Of a stretch of DNA of 35,968 nucleotides, positions 21,469 through 30,182 are shown piece by piece. How positions within the stretch are numbered: the first letter of the stretch is position 1; every line of letters starts with the position of its first letter. The stretch lies in assembly GCA_900553895.1 (NCBI GenBank), contig USFB01000018.1, forward strand, positions 1 to 35,968. The letters run 5' to 3'. The position numbers were made by a program, and so were the translations under genes. Under the pieces are notes generated by a model that saw nothing but the letters and a program-made list of their open reading frames with translations, searched no databases and had not been told where the DNA came from. The DNA comes from an uncultured bacterium (GTDB lineage: Bacteria > Cyanobacteriota > Vampirovibrionia > Gastranaerophilales > Gastranaerophilaceae).

Positions 21469-23413
21469 AAACCCAATATGTTCTCAAAACTTTTTTTACA
21501 TAATTTTTTGTTTCCGGATAAGGAATTTGTTCAACGAATTCATCAGTATCACTGTAAATTAATTTAGAAAACCAATTTGTTACAGAACCGATTCCGCCGT
21601 TATAAGCTGTTATTGCATACAAATCTTTGTTGCCCAAAACTTTTTTGAGGCTTGAATAATATAAACTTCCTGCCGTAATGTTAGCGGTTTCTACGTTCAA
21701 ATTTGTCGGTAAATTGTGTTTTGTAACTACTTCATTGTAAGTTGCAGGCATTAGTTGCATTAACCCGACTGCGCCGACTGAACTTTTTACAAATGGATTA
21801 AAATGACTTTCTTCTTTTATGATGGCTTGCAAAACAATCGGATTGTTGTCACCTTTAACCTTGTCAACAATATCATAATAGTGCATTGGATAGACTAAAC
21901 GCCATCTTAAATCCTCAAATGAAGGTTTTACATTTAATTCTTCCATCCCGTTTCTAGCTAAATATGCAGATAATGTGTAGTTGCCTTTTTGGTATGCAAT
22001 CCAACTTTGTATGAATTTATCGTGTTTACAAAGTTCTTCTACGAGGTCGTAATCCTTCAGATACGCCAGTTTTACAACTAAATTGTTATCCAAAGACTTT
22101 TTGTAAGGGAAAACAACAGGCTTTTCGTTAAGTTCCAAAAATGGTAACATTCCATCATCTTTGTATAAATTGTAATTTGCTCTAAAAGCATAATACGAGT
22201 CGGGATAAGAGCTTATAACCTGCTTATAATAATTATTTGCGCTTTCGTAATGTTTAAGTTTGTATGCTATTTTTCCCATAAAATAAGTAACAGCAGGGCT
22301 TGATTTTGTATTAGGGAATTTCTTAAGATGCAAAAATCCTAATCTCTGCGCATCAAGGTATTTTTTCTGCAAATATTTTGTCATAAACAAGTTGTACAAA
22401 GAATCTGCTGAAAATTGCCCGTTCGGATATTTTTCGTAAAGACTTCTAAAGCAGGCTTCTTTTACATTTTCACCAACAACTTCATTGCAATTAAGATATG
22501 CAATATAATCAGCGCCGGTTGAATTTGCGCCCAGATTTACCAGCTTTGTAATGCCTTCTATTCTTGTAGAAGCTGACGCTACATAATTATCAATAACCTC
22601 GTAAACATCATCTTGAGCCGTATTTCCGGCATGTTGTTTTAAACCGAGTTCTGTATAATAATTGCCTTTTTCCTTATTGCCTAATTTATATTCGTTTTTC
22701 GCAAAATCAGACCAACTTTCGGCAAGAGTTGTTTTGTTTAAAAAATTCTTAGATTTTTCAAATTCTCCGTTTGCGTAATAACCTTTTGCGATAAGTAAAT
22801 TATCGTAATTAGACAGTGATTTGTCGAGTTTAATAATTTCTTCGATTGATTTTAGAGCAAAACGTCCGTCCGGAGCTTTTTCTATATAGTTTTTAAAATA
22901 ATTAATTGCTTTTTCTTGAGATTTAGCCAAACGTTTTGGGCTTTTAGGCGGATTAGAAATTTCAATCATTCCAAGGTAGTATTCAGAAGCGATTGCATAA
23001 TCACTTGTCGGATATTTTTTTATGATTTTTTTGAAATGTTTTTTTGCGTCCTTGTCGTTGGAGTCAAACATTATATTTGCCATATTGTATTCGCTTATAG
23101 GTGCAATTGAAGATTTTGAACCATTTCTTACAATCCTATTATATTTTTTTATGGCTAATTCGTTTTTGCCCATATTTGTAGCACATCTTGCTTGACGAAA
23201 TAAAGCGGACGGTTTAAGAGTTGAGCCTGATGGGACTTTGCCAAACTCTTGATAAGCTTTTTCGTAATCGCTCGCTTTATAGTCTTCAAGTGCAGTTGAA
23301 TAATTTTCAACGCCTCTTGACTCTGATGACGTGTGGTTATAAACAAAGTAGCCGATTGTAAATAAAGCCAAAAAGACAACTATATATAAATCGTATTTTT
23401 TTCTTCTTCTCAT
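21452..23413 (-). CDS. Membrane-anchored Slt-type lytic transglycosylase with TPR-like repeats
   Basis: An N-terminal membrane helix (about 8-25) is followed by about 470 residues of TPR-like helical repeats (for example ALFRQARCATNMGKNELAIKKYN and YFMGKIAYKLKHYESANNYY), then a C-terminal SLT domain. Its catalytic Glu is in IIKEESHFNP, followed by GLMQLMPAT and AYNGG. Such enzymes cleave peptidoglycan to 1,6-anhydromuropeptides in the periplasm. The architecture resembles Slt70 but the helical part is longer and contains clear TPR units. ATG 23413 is followed at once by RRRKK, a positive-inside anchor. It is probably co-transcribed with the overlapping small exported protein. 653 residues. 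Confidence 0.9.
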   Translation of the reverse strand: MRRRKKYDLYIVVFLALFTIGYFVYNHTSSESRGVENYSTALEDYKASDYEKAYQEFGKVPSGSTLKPSALFRQARCATNMGKNELAIKKYNRIVRNGSKSSIAPISEYNMANIMFDSNDKDAKKHFKKIIKKYPTSDYAIASEYYLGMIEISNPPKSPKRLAKSQEKAINYFKNYIEKAPDGRFALKSIEEIIKLDKSLSNYDNLLIAKGYYANGEFEKSKNFLNKTTLAESWSDFAKNEYKLGNKEKGNYYTELGLKQHAGNTAQDDVYEVIDNYVASASTRIEGITKLVNLGANSTGADYIAYLNCNEVVGENVKEACFRSLYEKYPNGQFSADSLYNLFMTKYLQKKYLDAQRLGFLHLKKFPNTKSSPAVTYFMGKIAYKLKHYESANNYYKQVISSYPDSYYAFRANYNLYKDDGMLPFLELNEKPVVFPYKKSLDNNLVVKLAYLKDYDLVEELCKHDKFIQSWIAYQKGNYTLSAYLARNGMEELNVKPSFEDLRWRLVYPMHYYDIVDKVKGDNNPIVLQAIIKEESHFNPFVKSSVGAVGLMQLMPATYNEVVTKHNLPTNLNVETANITAGSLYYSSLKKVLGNKDLYAITAYNGGIGSVTNWFSKLIYSDTDEFVEQIPYPETKNYVKKVLRTYWVYGNVY

Positions 23414-23498
23414 TCAAATTTATCCCAACTAATAATTAATCTTTTTCCTCCCAAAAAGACCAAAGTCTTTTCTGATACTTATATTTTAATATAGAAAC

Positions 23499-23675
23499 AT
23501 GCAAAAACAAAATCCTGTAATAAAAAATTACATATTGTCTAGTGAAAAATATGTTTTAAAAGACGAAATTTCTAAGTATCGTGATAATAGCATGAATATA
23601 TGTGTTAAAGTAGAAAAGCAAGAAAAATTGAGATTTTTAGTCAGAGATAATCAAACCATCAATTTTATTGTATAA
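23499..23675 (+). CDS. Possible 58-aa small protein upstream of mazG
   Basis: ATG 23499 opens a 58-codon frame to TAA 23673, starting MQKQNPVIKNYILSSEKYVL. It is charged and has no membrane segment. A possible -10 (TAATAT, 23487-23492) lies 6 bases before the ATG and no ribosome site is present, which would fit a leaderless message as for its neighbour. Its last bases overlap the mazG -10 box. I do not recognise it. In AT-rich DNA a frame of this length can occur by chance, so this is tentative. Confidence 0.4.
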   Translation: MQKQNPVIKNYILSSEKYVLKDEISKYRDNSMNICVKVEKQEKLRFLVRDNQTINFIV

Positions 23676-23676
23676 T
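23671..23676 (+). promoter_or_regulatory. -10 box of mazG (leaderless type)
   Basis: A perfect TATAAT ends 6 bases before the mazG ATG at 23683, so transcription is expected to start at the A of the start codon. No Shine-Dalgarno sequence is present. The -35 region is weak. Confidence 0.55.
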
Positions 23677-23682
23677 TGATTT

Positions 23683-24453
23683 ATGAAATATCCGAATTTA
23701 GAAAAACTGGTAGATATAATTGCCGTATTAAGAAGTGAAAATGGCTGTGAGTGGGACAGAGAGCAAACTCATAAATCTTTACGCCCAAATATGTTGGAAG
23801 AAGCTTACGAAGCAGTTGATGCGATTGATGATGGGGATATCCCGAATTTGCGTGAAGAACTAGGAGATGTTCTTTTGCAGGTTGTTTTGCATGCTCAGAT
23901 TGCAAAAGATAATAACGAATTTGATATTGAAGATGTTGCAAAAGAGCTTAGTGACAAATTAATTCATCGTCATCCTCATGTTTTCGGCAATCAAAAAGTT
24001 CATTCAACTCAAGAGATTTTAGACAATTGGGATAAGTTAAAAAAAGAAGAAAAAACTTATAGAAAATCAATTTTGGATGGAATTTCCAAATCTCAATCTG
24101 CTCTGATGTCTGCACAAAAAATCAGCAAAAAAGTTGTGAAAGTCGGCTTTGAATGGGATTCTGTTGATAGCTTGAAAAATTGTATTAAATCCGAATACAA
24201 AGAGTTTGAAGAAGCTGTAAAAGAAGGCGACAAAGACCACATGGAAGACGAGATGGGTGACATATTTTTTGCAACTGTAAATCTTGCAAGATGGTACAAA
24301 ATTGACGCTGAACAAGCACTTTTAAGAGCAAACAAAAAATTCATGAAACGCTTCAAGAAAATGGAGGAAATTAAAACCAAACCGTTTGAAGATTATACAT
24401 TTGATGAATTTAATGAGTTGTGGGGAAAGGCTAAAATGATGGCGAAGGAATAA
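23683..24453 (+). CDS. mazG: Nucleoside triphosphate pyrophosphohydrolase MazG
   Basis: MazG hydrolyses (d)NTPs to monophosphates and pyrophosphate, a house-cleaning role. The N-terminal domain shows LRSENGCEWDREQTHKSL and the metal-binding ExxE...ExxD pattern in MLEEAYEAVDAI and LREELGDVLLQVVLHA. A second MazG-like repeat follows (EFEEAVKEGDKDHMEDEMGDIFFATVNLAR). The two-domain layout and 256 residues match the E. coli-type enzyme. The start has no leader, as the -10 box lies just before it. Confidence 0.93.
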   Translation: MKYPNLEKLVDIIAVLRSENGCEWDREQTHKSLRPNMLEEAYEAVDAIDDGDIPNLREELGDVLLQVVLHAQIAKDNNEFDIEDVAKELSDKLIHRHPHVFGNQKVHSTQEILDNWDKLKKEEKTYRKSILDGISKSQSALMSAQKISKKVVKVGFEWDSVDSLKNCIKSEYKEFEEAVKEGDKDHMEDEMGDIFFATVNLARWYKIDAEQALLRANKKFMKRFKKMEEIKTKPFEDYTFDEFNELWGKAKMMAKE

Positions 24454-24562
24454 GGTAATAGGGTATTTAATTGAAAATTGAAAGTAGAAAATTATTAAAT
24501 TCGCTTCGCTCATAAAATTTAATATGAACTTATTCACTCATTTACTTAAAAAAGGAGCTTAT

Positions 24563-24910
24563 ATGAAAAAAATATTATCAACATTATTCGTAATCGCAGT
24601 AACTTGCTCGATTGCTTCTGCCAAAGAAGAATTCAGCACTGTTTGCGCAAACCATATTCTTGTTCCGAATGAAATAGACGCAATCAAATTAAAAAGCCAA
24701 ATTAAAGATTTCAGTGATTTTCAATATTATGCAAGAATGTATTCGACTTGTCCTTCAGGTCGAAACGGTGGTGATTTAGGTTGCTTTGGTAGAAGACAGA
24801 TGGTAAAACCGTTTGAAGAAGCAGCTTTTAATGGGAAAATAGGCGAAGTCTCCGAACCTGTTAAAACTGAATACGGTTACCACTTGTTGTGGGTTACAAA
24901 AAAATATTAA
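24563..24910 (+). CDS. Small exported parvulin-type peptidyl-prolyl isomerase
   Basis: A signal peptide (MKKILSTLFVIAVTCSIASA) leads into a single parvulin domain: ANHILV at the start, then DFQYYARMYSTCPSGRNGGDLGCFGRRQMVKPFEEAAF and the end GYHLLWV. These match the PpiC rotamase family. There are no chaperone flanks as in SurA or PrsA, so the mature protein is only about 95 residues. Three Cys (one in CPSG, one in LGCFG, one near the N-terminus) could form a disulfide in the periplasm. ATG 24563 is used because AAAGGAG lies upstream; the in-frame ATG 24524 lies within AT-rich repeat DNA. Confidence 0.85.
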   Translation: MKKILSTLFVIAVTCSIASAKEEFSTVCANHILVPNEIDAIKLKSQIKDFSDFQYYARMYSTCPSGRNGGDLGCFGRRQMVKPFEEAAFNGKIGEVSEPVKTEYGYHLLWVTKKY

Positions 24911-24913
24911 ACA

Positions 24914-24989
24914 AAAACCGCCATGGATAGGGAAGAACACAGCTGTTGACGAAGCTTCGCTGAGCCTTACGGATGTGGGTTTTATTTAA
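24914..24989 (+). repeat. Palindrome-rich element after the parvulin gene
   Basis: The outer arms AAAACC and GGTTTT are complementary and followed by ATTT, suggesting a terminator-like fold. Inside lies the perfect palindrome CGAAGCTTCG and a short AACA/TGTT hairpin. It has more G+C than its surroundings. No ORF is supported here. Confidence 0.4.
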
Positions 24990-25040
24990 TGGAAAATTAG
25001 TTTTAGATATAGAGTTTATTAAAAAGGAAAAGAGGTAGAT

Positions 25041-25325
25041 ATGAAAAAGATTTTAACATTTTTGATGCTAAGTGCATTTTTAGCAACACCTTCATTCGCA
25101 GCTGCTCCTACGCAAGGACATCCGGGAAAAGTTTCCGGTCGTTCAGTTGGTGCGGCAGCAGTTTCATTAATTCTTTGGCCAGGATTAGGACAGTTAATAA
25201 ATGATCAACCGCTTGAAAAGAACGTTACACACGCCGTTTTAGGTTTGACAGGTATTTTCAGATTTTGGTCTTGCTATGATGCTTTTGTTGACAGACAAGG
25301 CGGTGTTTGGCACAACAGAATTTAG
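25041..25325 (+). CDS. Small exported or membrane protein of unknown function
   Basis: A signal peptide (MKKILTFLMLSAFLATPSFA) is followed by a Gly-rich linker, then a hydrophobic VSLILWPGLGQLINDQ and HAVLGLTGIF. The WPGLGQ-x-x-N-x-x pattern recalls TM2/DUF5683-type proteins, where it marks a membrane hairpin, but the match is weak. AAAAGAGG precedes ATG 25041, and an intrinsic terminator begins 8 bases after the stop. 94 residues; function unknown. Confidence 0.75.
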   Translation: MKKILTFLMLSAFLATPSFAAAPTQGHPGKVSGRSVGAAAVSLILWPGLGQLINDQPLEKNVTHAVLGLTGIFRFWSCYDAFVDRQGGVWHNRI

Positions 25326-25332
25326 TCAGATT

Positions 25333-25361
25333 AAAGCACCTCATAATGCAGGTGCTTTTTT
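25333..25361 (+). terminator. Rho-independent terminator after the small exported protein
   Basis: A 9-bp stem (AAAGCACCT 25333-25341 with 25350-25358), an 8-base loop and a run of six T. It also lies just past the end of the convergent cyclase gene and may serve both. Confidence 0.92.
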
Positions 25362-25363
25362 AT

Positions 25364-27349
25364 TTAATCAACCTTCAAAACTTCGTAAATATCCATCTTA
25401 TGAGCTTTGCCTCGAATTTCCACATCAGAAATCTTAATAACTTCAATATAATTTTTTGTAGCCTCATAAGTGGTTGAGCCAATAAGCATGCTTGTTTTAT
25501 AAATCTTGTTATAACTTTCTAAACGGCTTGCAAGGTTTACGGTATCACCAATAACAGTGTATTCCATTCGATTAACAGAACCGATATTTCCTACAAAAAC
25601 CTCGCCTGTATTAATGCCAACACCGATTTCTATTCTTGGTTTACCTTCTGACGCCCATTTGCGTTGAAGTTCTTTAACCTTAACCAACATTTCGTAACCG
25701 CACCTTACTGCATTCAAGGCGTGGTTCTTGTCTTGAATAGGTTCGCCAAATATTGCCATAACAGCATCGCCGATAAATTTATTAATAATTCCGTTATGCT
25801 TAGCAACGATTGGTTCCATTTCAGTAAAATATTCGTTCAGAATCTCGGAAACCTGTTCTGCTGACATTGTTTCAGAAAGAGATGTAAAACCTCTAATATC
25901 AGAAAAAAGAACAGTCACGGTTGCTTTTTTACCACCCAAACCAAGATTATCAATGTTCATCACAATACGTTTCATAACGTCTTGTGACATGTATTTCCCC
26001 ATCGCAGATTTAACTTTTTCTTTGCTCTGATTTTCAATAATAAATTTGTGAATATATGCAATAATCATCATAATTACAAACATTACTACAGGCGTAATTA
26101 CATTAATCACAATGCCGAAATAAAAACATATTGCGCTAAATACCAAATAGCCGATAAGCAAAGTAAACGTCAAAGAAATAGATTTAAACAAATCATAAAC
26201 TCTGATAATTCCATAAACCATAAGCATCCCAAAAATTACGATAAGCAGGTTTACAAAATGCGGTGTAACTTTCAAAAAATCGTTGTGCAAAATGTTATCA
26301 ATTGCAGTTGCTTGAATATCGACTCCGGGGTGTGCTACTACCATCGGCGTGTTTTTATTATCGTTTAAACCTGCGCCCGCTGTTACATTTGCTCCGATTA
26401 CAACGATTTTATCTTTAAAAATTTGCGGGTCAATGATTGATTTTTTACCATACTTGATATTATCATAAGAGTCCATTATATCAATTGCCGAAAACTTTTG
26501 GTGTGAATAGCCGTTAAATAATTTATAATATTTAATCGGCACAATTGATTGATAAGGCGTGGTTTTTAATTTTATTTTGTACTCTAAATCAGGAAATGCA
26601 AGCGTTTTATCGCCAACAACTATTTGAGGATTATCATACGCTATCAAGAATGTTTTTAATGCTAAAGAGGGATAAAGTTGCCCTTTGTATTCGAATATGT
26701 ATTCATAAGTTCTGAAAACTTCATCCATTGCAAAAATATTCCAGTTTGAAAGCCCGTTTATAAACCCAGGAAAAGCGGTTACTGAACCTGCGTTTTTTAT
26801 CACATTAAAACAAGGAGCCGGATAAGGCAGAATACTTTGATACAAATTTTGATGCAATTTTTTGTTGTTTGTAGCATCCAGCGCAAATTTTTTCGCAAAA
26901 GCTTTATCATAAATTGTGCCCTGTTCTTGATTTTCCCAAGGCATTGCTTGAGGAATAAAACCAAGTACAAAATTATCTATTTTATTTATATCGCCAAAAA
27001 ATTTCTTATCAGATTCGGGATTATCCTTGTCTAAGCTTGAAATATTCGCATCATAAATGATAGATTTTGCGTCCGTATAATCGTTAAAATAATTAAAAAT
27101 TTTGCACAACAATTCACGCTTCCACGGCCATCTGTAACGCTCAGCACTTTTTGTGTCAATAACAATAACCACAATGTCATCACTGCCATAAGTTTGCTTA
27201 TGAGTATCAAACGGTAAACGTTCGGTTAAAACGTGCTTTGTCATAAAATCATAAGTTTTCGGTTCTACAAATGTGTAAGTTATAACGTAAACAAAAACTA
27301 AAAAAAGTATAACAATGATACTTGAAAATGCAAATTTAATCTTATTCAT
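25364..27349 (-). CDS. CHASE2-domain class III adenylate cyclase
   Basis: An N-terminal helix (about 8-28) is followed by a large extracytoplasmic CHASE2 sensor domain (about 35-330, with PFDTHKQTYGSDDIVVIVIDTKS at its start), three membrane helices (about 360-445) and a C-terminal class III cyclase domain. Metal-binding Asp residues are in LFSDIRGFTSL and FIGDAVMAIFG. The substrate Lys (NKF) and Thr (EYTVIGDTVNLASRLES) favour ATP over GTP, and the transition-state Asn/Arg pair is in VNLASRLES. It should make cAMP in response to an unknown outside signal. The layout is common in cyanobacteria. The promoter at 27356-27384 predicts a leaderless start at ATG 27349. 661 residues. Confidence 0.92.
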   Translation of the reverse strand: MNKIKFAFSSIIVILFLVFVYVITYTFVEPKTYDFMTKHVLTERLPFDTHKQTYGSDDIVVIVIDTKSAERYRWPWKRELLCKIFNYFNDYTDAKSIIYDANISSLDKDNPESDKKFFGDINKIDNFVLGFIPQAMPWENQEQGTIYDKAFAKKFALDATNNKKLHQNLYQSILPYPAPCFNVIKNAGSVTAFPGFINGLSNWNIFAMDEVFRTYEYIFEYKGQLYPSLALKTFLIAYDNPQIVVGDKTLAFPDLEYKIKLKTTPYQSIVPIKYYKLFNGYSHQKFSAIDIMDSYDNIKYGKKSIIDPQIFKDKIVVIGANVTAGAGLNDNKNTPMVVAHPGVDIQATAIDNILHNDFLKVTPHFVNLLIVIFGMLMVYGIIRVYDLFKSISLTFTLLIGYLVFSAICFYFGIVINVITPVVMFVIMMIIAYIHKFIIENQSKEKVKSAMGKYMSQDVMKRIVMNIDNLGLGGKKATVTVLFSDIRGFTSLSETMSAEQVSEILNEYFTEMEPIVAKHNGIINKFIGDAVMAIFGEPIQDKNHALNAVRCGYEMLVKVKELQRKWASEGKPRIEIGVGINTGEVFVGNIGSVNRMEYTVIGDTVNLASRLESYNKIYKTSMLIGSTTYEATKNYIEVIKISDVEIRGKAHKMDIYEVLKVD

Positions 27350-27355
27350 AATTTA

Positions 27356-27384
27356 ATGATAGAGGAATTTTGTGCAAAGTGCAA
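27356..27384 (-). promoter_or_regulatory. Promoter of the CHASE2 cyclase gene (leaderless type)
   Basis: On the minus strand: TTGCAC (27379-27384), a 17-base spacer and TATCAT (27356-27361). The -10 ends 6 bases before the ATG, placing the transcript start at the start codon. A TTGTAACAA palindrome lies upstream at 27398-27406. Confidence 0.6.
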
Positions 27385-27419
27385 CTTTGTCCATTGTTTG
27401 TAACAATTTTAGTATGAGT

Positions 27420-27456
27420 AAATTTAATGGTGCAATTTTTGCACCATTAAATTTAG
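27420..27456 (-). terminator. Perfect 17-bp hairpin after glgA
   Basis: Arms 27420-27436 and 27440-27456 are exact complements (TAAATTTAATGGTGCAA on the plus strand) with a TTT loop, starting 4 bases after the glgA stop. No clear T tract follows, but the stem is long; it is the likely end of the glgA transcript or a 3' stabiliser. Confidence 0.65.
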
Positions 27457-27460
27457 ATAT

Positions 27461-28900
27461 CTATACTAAAGATTTATACATATCCAAATACTTTTTCGCA
27501 CTTTCTTTCCAACTAAAATCAGCTTTCATTGCACTTTGACGCATTGCGTTAAATGTGTATTTATCCTTATAAACATTCATTGCGCACAAGATTGCATCTT
27601 TCATTGCACCGCCATCGTAACCCCAGAATTTGAAGCCGTTCGAATTATCAAGCGGATAACCTGTTACAGTGTCTTCTAAACCGCCTGTTGCACGAACGAT
27701 AGGTAATGAGCCGAAGCGCATTGCAATTAGTTGAGAAAGCCCGCAAGGTTCAAACTTTGATGGCATCAAGAAGAAATCACTTCCTGCATAAATTAAGTTT
27801 GCCAAATCAGCTCTGTATCCCACATAAGCACGAATATTCGGCGTATTATTCGATAGCCAAATAAATAGATTTTCATAAGACTTGTCGCCTGAACCTAAGA
27901 AAATAAAATCAGCATCAAGGTTACGCAAATTATTTTCTTCTTGTCGGATTAAATCTAATCCTTTTTGATCGACTAATCTTGAAATCAAAGCAATAAGCGG
28001 TCTTTCAGGATTATATTTTAAACCAAAAGTTTCTAAGATTTTCTTTTTATTCTCTTCTTTATTGTCTAAAGAAGTTACGTCATAATTTTTAGCCAATGTT
28101 TTATCAGTTTTTGGGTTGAAAACATCATAGTCAATTCCGTTTACAATACCCACAAGTTTATTGGTATGACCACGAAGTGTGTAGTCCATACCTTCACCGT
28201 ATTCCTGCGTTAATATTTCTTTTGCATAATTTGGAGAAACCGCAACTACTTTATCTGCATAATTAATCGCACCTTTCATCCAATTAACGCGTCCGTAGTG
28301 CTCGCATCCCCATTCGTTGAATACGATATCTTTTCTCATATTGGCAAAATCTAAAATATCTTCAAACCAAACTCCTTGATAAGCCAAGTTATGGATTTCA
28401 AAAACATTTTTTGTTTTAGACCAAAATTCATCAAATTTGTAATTAGCTTTGATATACAAAGGAATCATTGCTGTGTGCCAATCGTTTGAATGAATTATAT
28501 CGGCTCTAAAGTTGAGTTGCTTAGCGTATTCTAGAGTTGCAAGAGAAAACGCAATATATCTTTCGTGTTCATAACGCGGGTCAAGCCAGCGCGGATAAAC
28601 TTCTTGAAAACAAGAAAAATACCAATCACTTTGAACAAAAAACACATTGATATTTGTGTTTGGAAGTTTTGTCATGTGGAGTTTGAATTTTTGTGGTGAA
28701 GAGCCGAAAGTTATCCACATTTCAGAATTTTCCAGTTCTTTAATACCCCACTTCTCTTTATCAATACATCCGTGTAGAGGAGTAAAAATAGCAATTTCAG
28801 CGTTTTTTTCTAAAGCTTTGGGTAAACTTCCGACAACATCAGACAAACCGCCTGCTTTAGAAAATGGTGAAACTTCTGCAGCTGCAAATAATATTTTCAT
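27461..28900 (-). CDS. glgA: Glycogen synthase (ADP-glucose type)
   Basis: GlgA extends alpha-1,4-glucan chains from ADP-glucose. The GT5 signature is at the N-terminus (FSKAGGLSDVVGSLPKAL, with the KxGGL motif), followed by SNDWHTAMIPLY, NGIDYDVFNP, the acceptor-side PSKFEPCGLSQLIAMRFGSLPIVR and ATGGLEDTV. The 479-residue length is typical. AAGGAG precedes ATG 28900. No glgC or glgB is next to it; the giant GH13 gene at 6157 may act on the same polymer. A strong hairpin follows the stop. Confidence 0.95.
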   Translation of the reverse strand: MKILFAAAEVSPFSKAGGLSDVVGSLPKALEKNAEIAIFTPLHGCIDKEKWGIKELENSEMWITFGSSPQKFKLHMTKLPNTNINVFFVQSDWYFSCFQEVYPRWLDPRYEHERYIAFSLATLEYAKQLNFRADIIHSNDWHTAMIPLYIKANYKFDEFWSKTKNVFEIHNLAYQGVWFEDILDFANMRKDIVFNEWGCEHYGRVNWMKGAINYADKVVAVSPNYAKEILTQEYGEGMDYTLRGHTNKLVGIVNGIDYDVFNPKTDKTLAKNYDVTSLDNKEENKKKILETFGLKYNPERPLIALISRLVDQKGLDLIRQEENNLRNLDADFIFLGSGDKSYENLFIWLSNNTPNIRAYVGYRADLANLIYAGSDFFLMPSKFEPCGLSQLIAMRFGSLPIVRATGGLEDTVTGYPLDNSNGFKFWGYDGGAMKDAILCAMNVYKDKYTFNAMRQSAMKADFSWKESAKKYLDMYKSLV

Positions 28901-29019
28901 AAAACTCTACTCCTTATTTTACACAAATGGGGTTACTCTCAATGTTTGAATTATAAAACTTTCAAGAACTAAATACAAGAGGGATCGAGAAATGCACTAC
29001 AACTTGGGTTTCCGGTAAC

Positions 29020-29044
29020 GTAAGTTGGACTTTCAGCCCAACAA
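29020..29044 (-). repeat. Short dispersed hairpin repeat (GAA-loop family), copy 2
   Basis: Read on the minus strand it starts TTGTTGGGCTGAAAG, the same 15 bases as at 2361. The stem is again 8 bp with a GAA loop, and the wobble pair lies at a different position than in copy 1. It sits between the divergent glgA and TPR genes. Confidence 0.6.
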
Positions 29045-29084
29045 CAGTTCTTGTAAATAACAAATTTTTCTGATTCAAATTTCA

Positions 29085-29093
29085 TGCTATAAT
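29085..29093 (+). promoter_or_regulatory. Extended -10 promoter of the TPR-GGDEF operon
   Basis: TGCTATAAT, identical to the element at 353-361 and preceded by A in both. It ends 9 bases before ATG 29103, so the leader would be about 3 bases. Confidence 0.65.
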
Positions 29094-29102
29094 TTAAAAG
29101 GT

Positions 29103-30182
29103 ATGAAACGTTTTATCCGAAAATTATTTTCTAAAGTTACACTCGTAATTCTGATTTGCATTTTGGCAATTCTGACTTTTTTCTTTTGGGGTTGGATAGA
29201 AAAACAAGCGCTTAAAGTAAAAGGTATGTACCTGATTTATAAAGGCGATCAGGCTTATAGTCAAGATAATATGGCAAAAACTCTTGAGTTTTACCAAGAA
29301 GGCTTGAAGCTTTACCCCGAACACTACGAAGCTTGGTTTAACTTAGGAAATATTTATGCTGTGTATGAGGATTATTTTTCTGCTGTAGATTCTTATGAAC
29401 ACGCGATTAAATATAACCCAAAATTTGTTATGGCAAGAATGAATTTGGGTATAGTTTATTCGGAAGATTTAGGATTTTTTGACGAAGCTATTGACCAATT
29501 TGACACGATTACCCAACTTAAAATTTGGAAACTTTGGATTCCGTTTGTGTATTCTAATGTAAAAAGTGTTAGAGCAAACCGTGGGATTGCTTATTATAAC
29601 AAAGGCGTAGCTTACAAACAAAAAGCAATGTATCTTCCTCTTGAAAAGAAATATTTGGCATACCAGTTTTTGGGTGATGCAATTACTGCTTATACAAAAT
29701 CATTGAAATTCTTGAAAAAGAATTATGATATCTATTACAATAGAGCTGTGGCACACCATTTGCGCGGTGAATATAAAGAAGCAGGATTAGATTATTGTAG
29801 AGCAATTGATGTTGAGCCGATGAGGTTTGACTCTCACTATAATTTGGCGGTGCTTTTAAGACAATTAAATCGTTATAATGATTCTTTGAGCGAACTTCAA
29901 AAAGCTGCAATGCTTATAGTAGAAGAACCAGATTCTTCGACATTACAATCTGCGTATATTTTTAATTTACTGAACGAAGTTTCAAGAAAACTAATCTCAA
30001 GTGACGATTATTACGCACAAAAAGTTACGGATGAGCCGACAGCTGGTATAAGTTATACTTATGTGAACGGCAAAATTGTTCCTGATGAAGAATTTGATAA
30101 AGCAATTCTAAAGAATTTCAGAACATGTTCGGGTTTTGAATATTTTAAAGATGAAGAAATTGATGAGGATAATGATTTTTAA
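29103..30182 (+). CDS. Membrane-anchored TPR protein
   Basis: A basic N-terminus and one membrane helix (about 12-31, VTLVILICILAILTFFFWGW) anchor a set of at least four TPR units, such as EAWFNLGNIYAVYEDYFSAV, DIYYNRAVAHHLRGEYKEAG and DSHYNLAVLLRQLNRYNDSL. The tail is acidic. TPR domains bind protein partners; the gene runs into the diguanylate cyclase gene (TAATG overlap), so it may scaffold or modulate that enzyme. 359 residues. There is no ribosome site, and the start is probably leaderless. Confidence 0.85.
   Translation: MKRFIRKLFSKVTLVILICILAILTFFFWGWIEKQALKVKGMYLIYKGDQAYSQDNMAKTLEFYQEGLKLYPEHYEAWFNLGNIYAVYEDYFSAVDSYEHAIKYNPKFVMARMNLGIVYSEDLGFFDEAIDQFDTITQLKIWKLWIPFVYSNVKSVRANRGIAYYNKGVAYKQKAMYLPLEKKYLAYQFLGDAITAYTKSLKFLKKNYDIYYNRAVAHHLRGEYKEAGLDYCRAIDVEPMRFDSHYNLAVLLRQLNRYNDSLSELQKAAMLIVEEPDSSTLQSAYIFNLLNEVSRKLISSDDYYAQKVTDEPTAGISYTYVNGKIVPDEEFDKAILKNFRTCSGFEYFKDEEIDEDNDF

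Noticed and set aside
23681..23941. 86-codon minus-strand frame rich in His, resembling a transposase fragment at first sight
   Set aside because: It is exactly antisense to the start of mazG and has no independent support.
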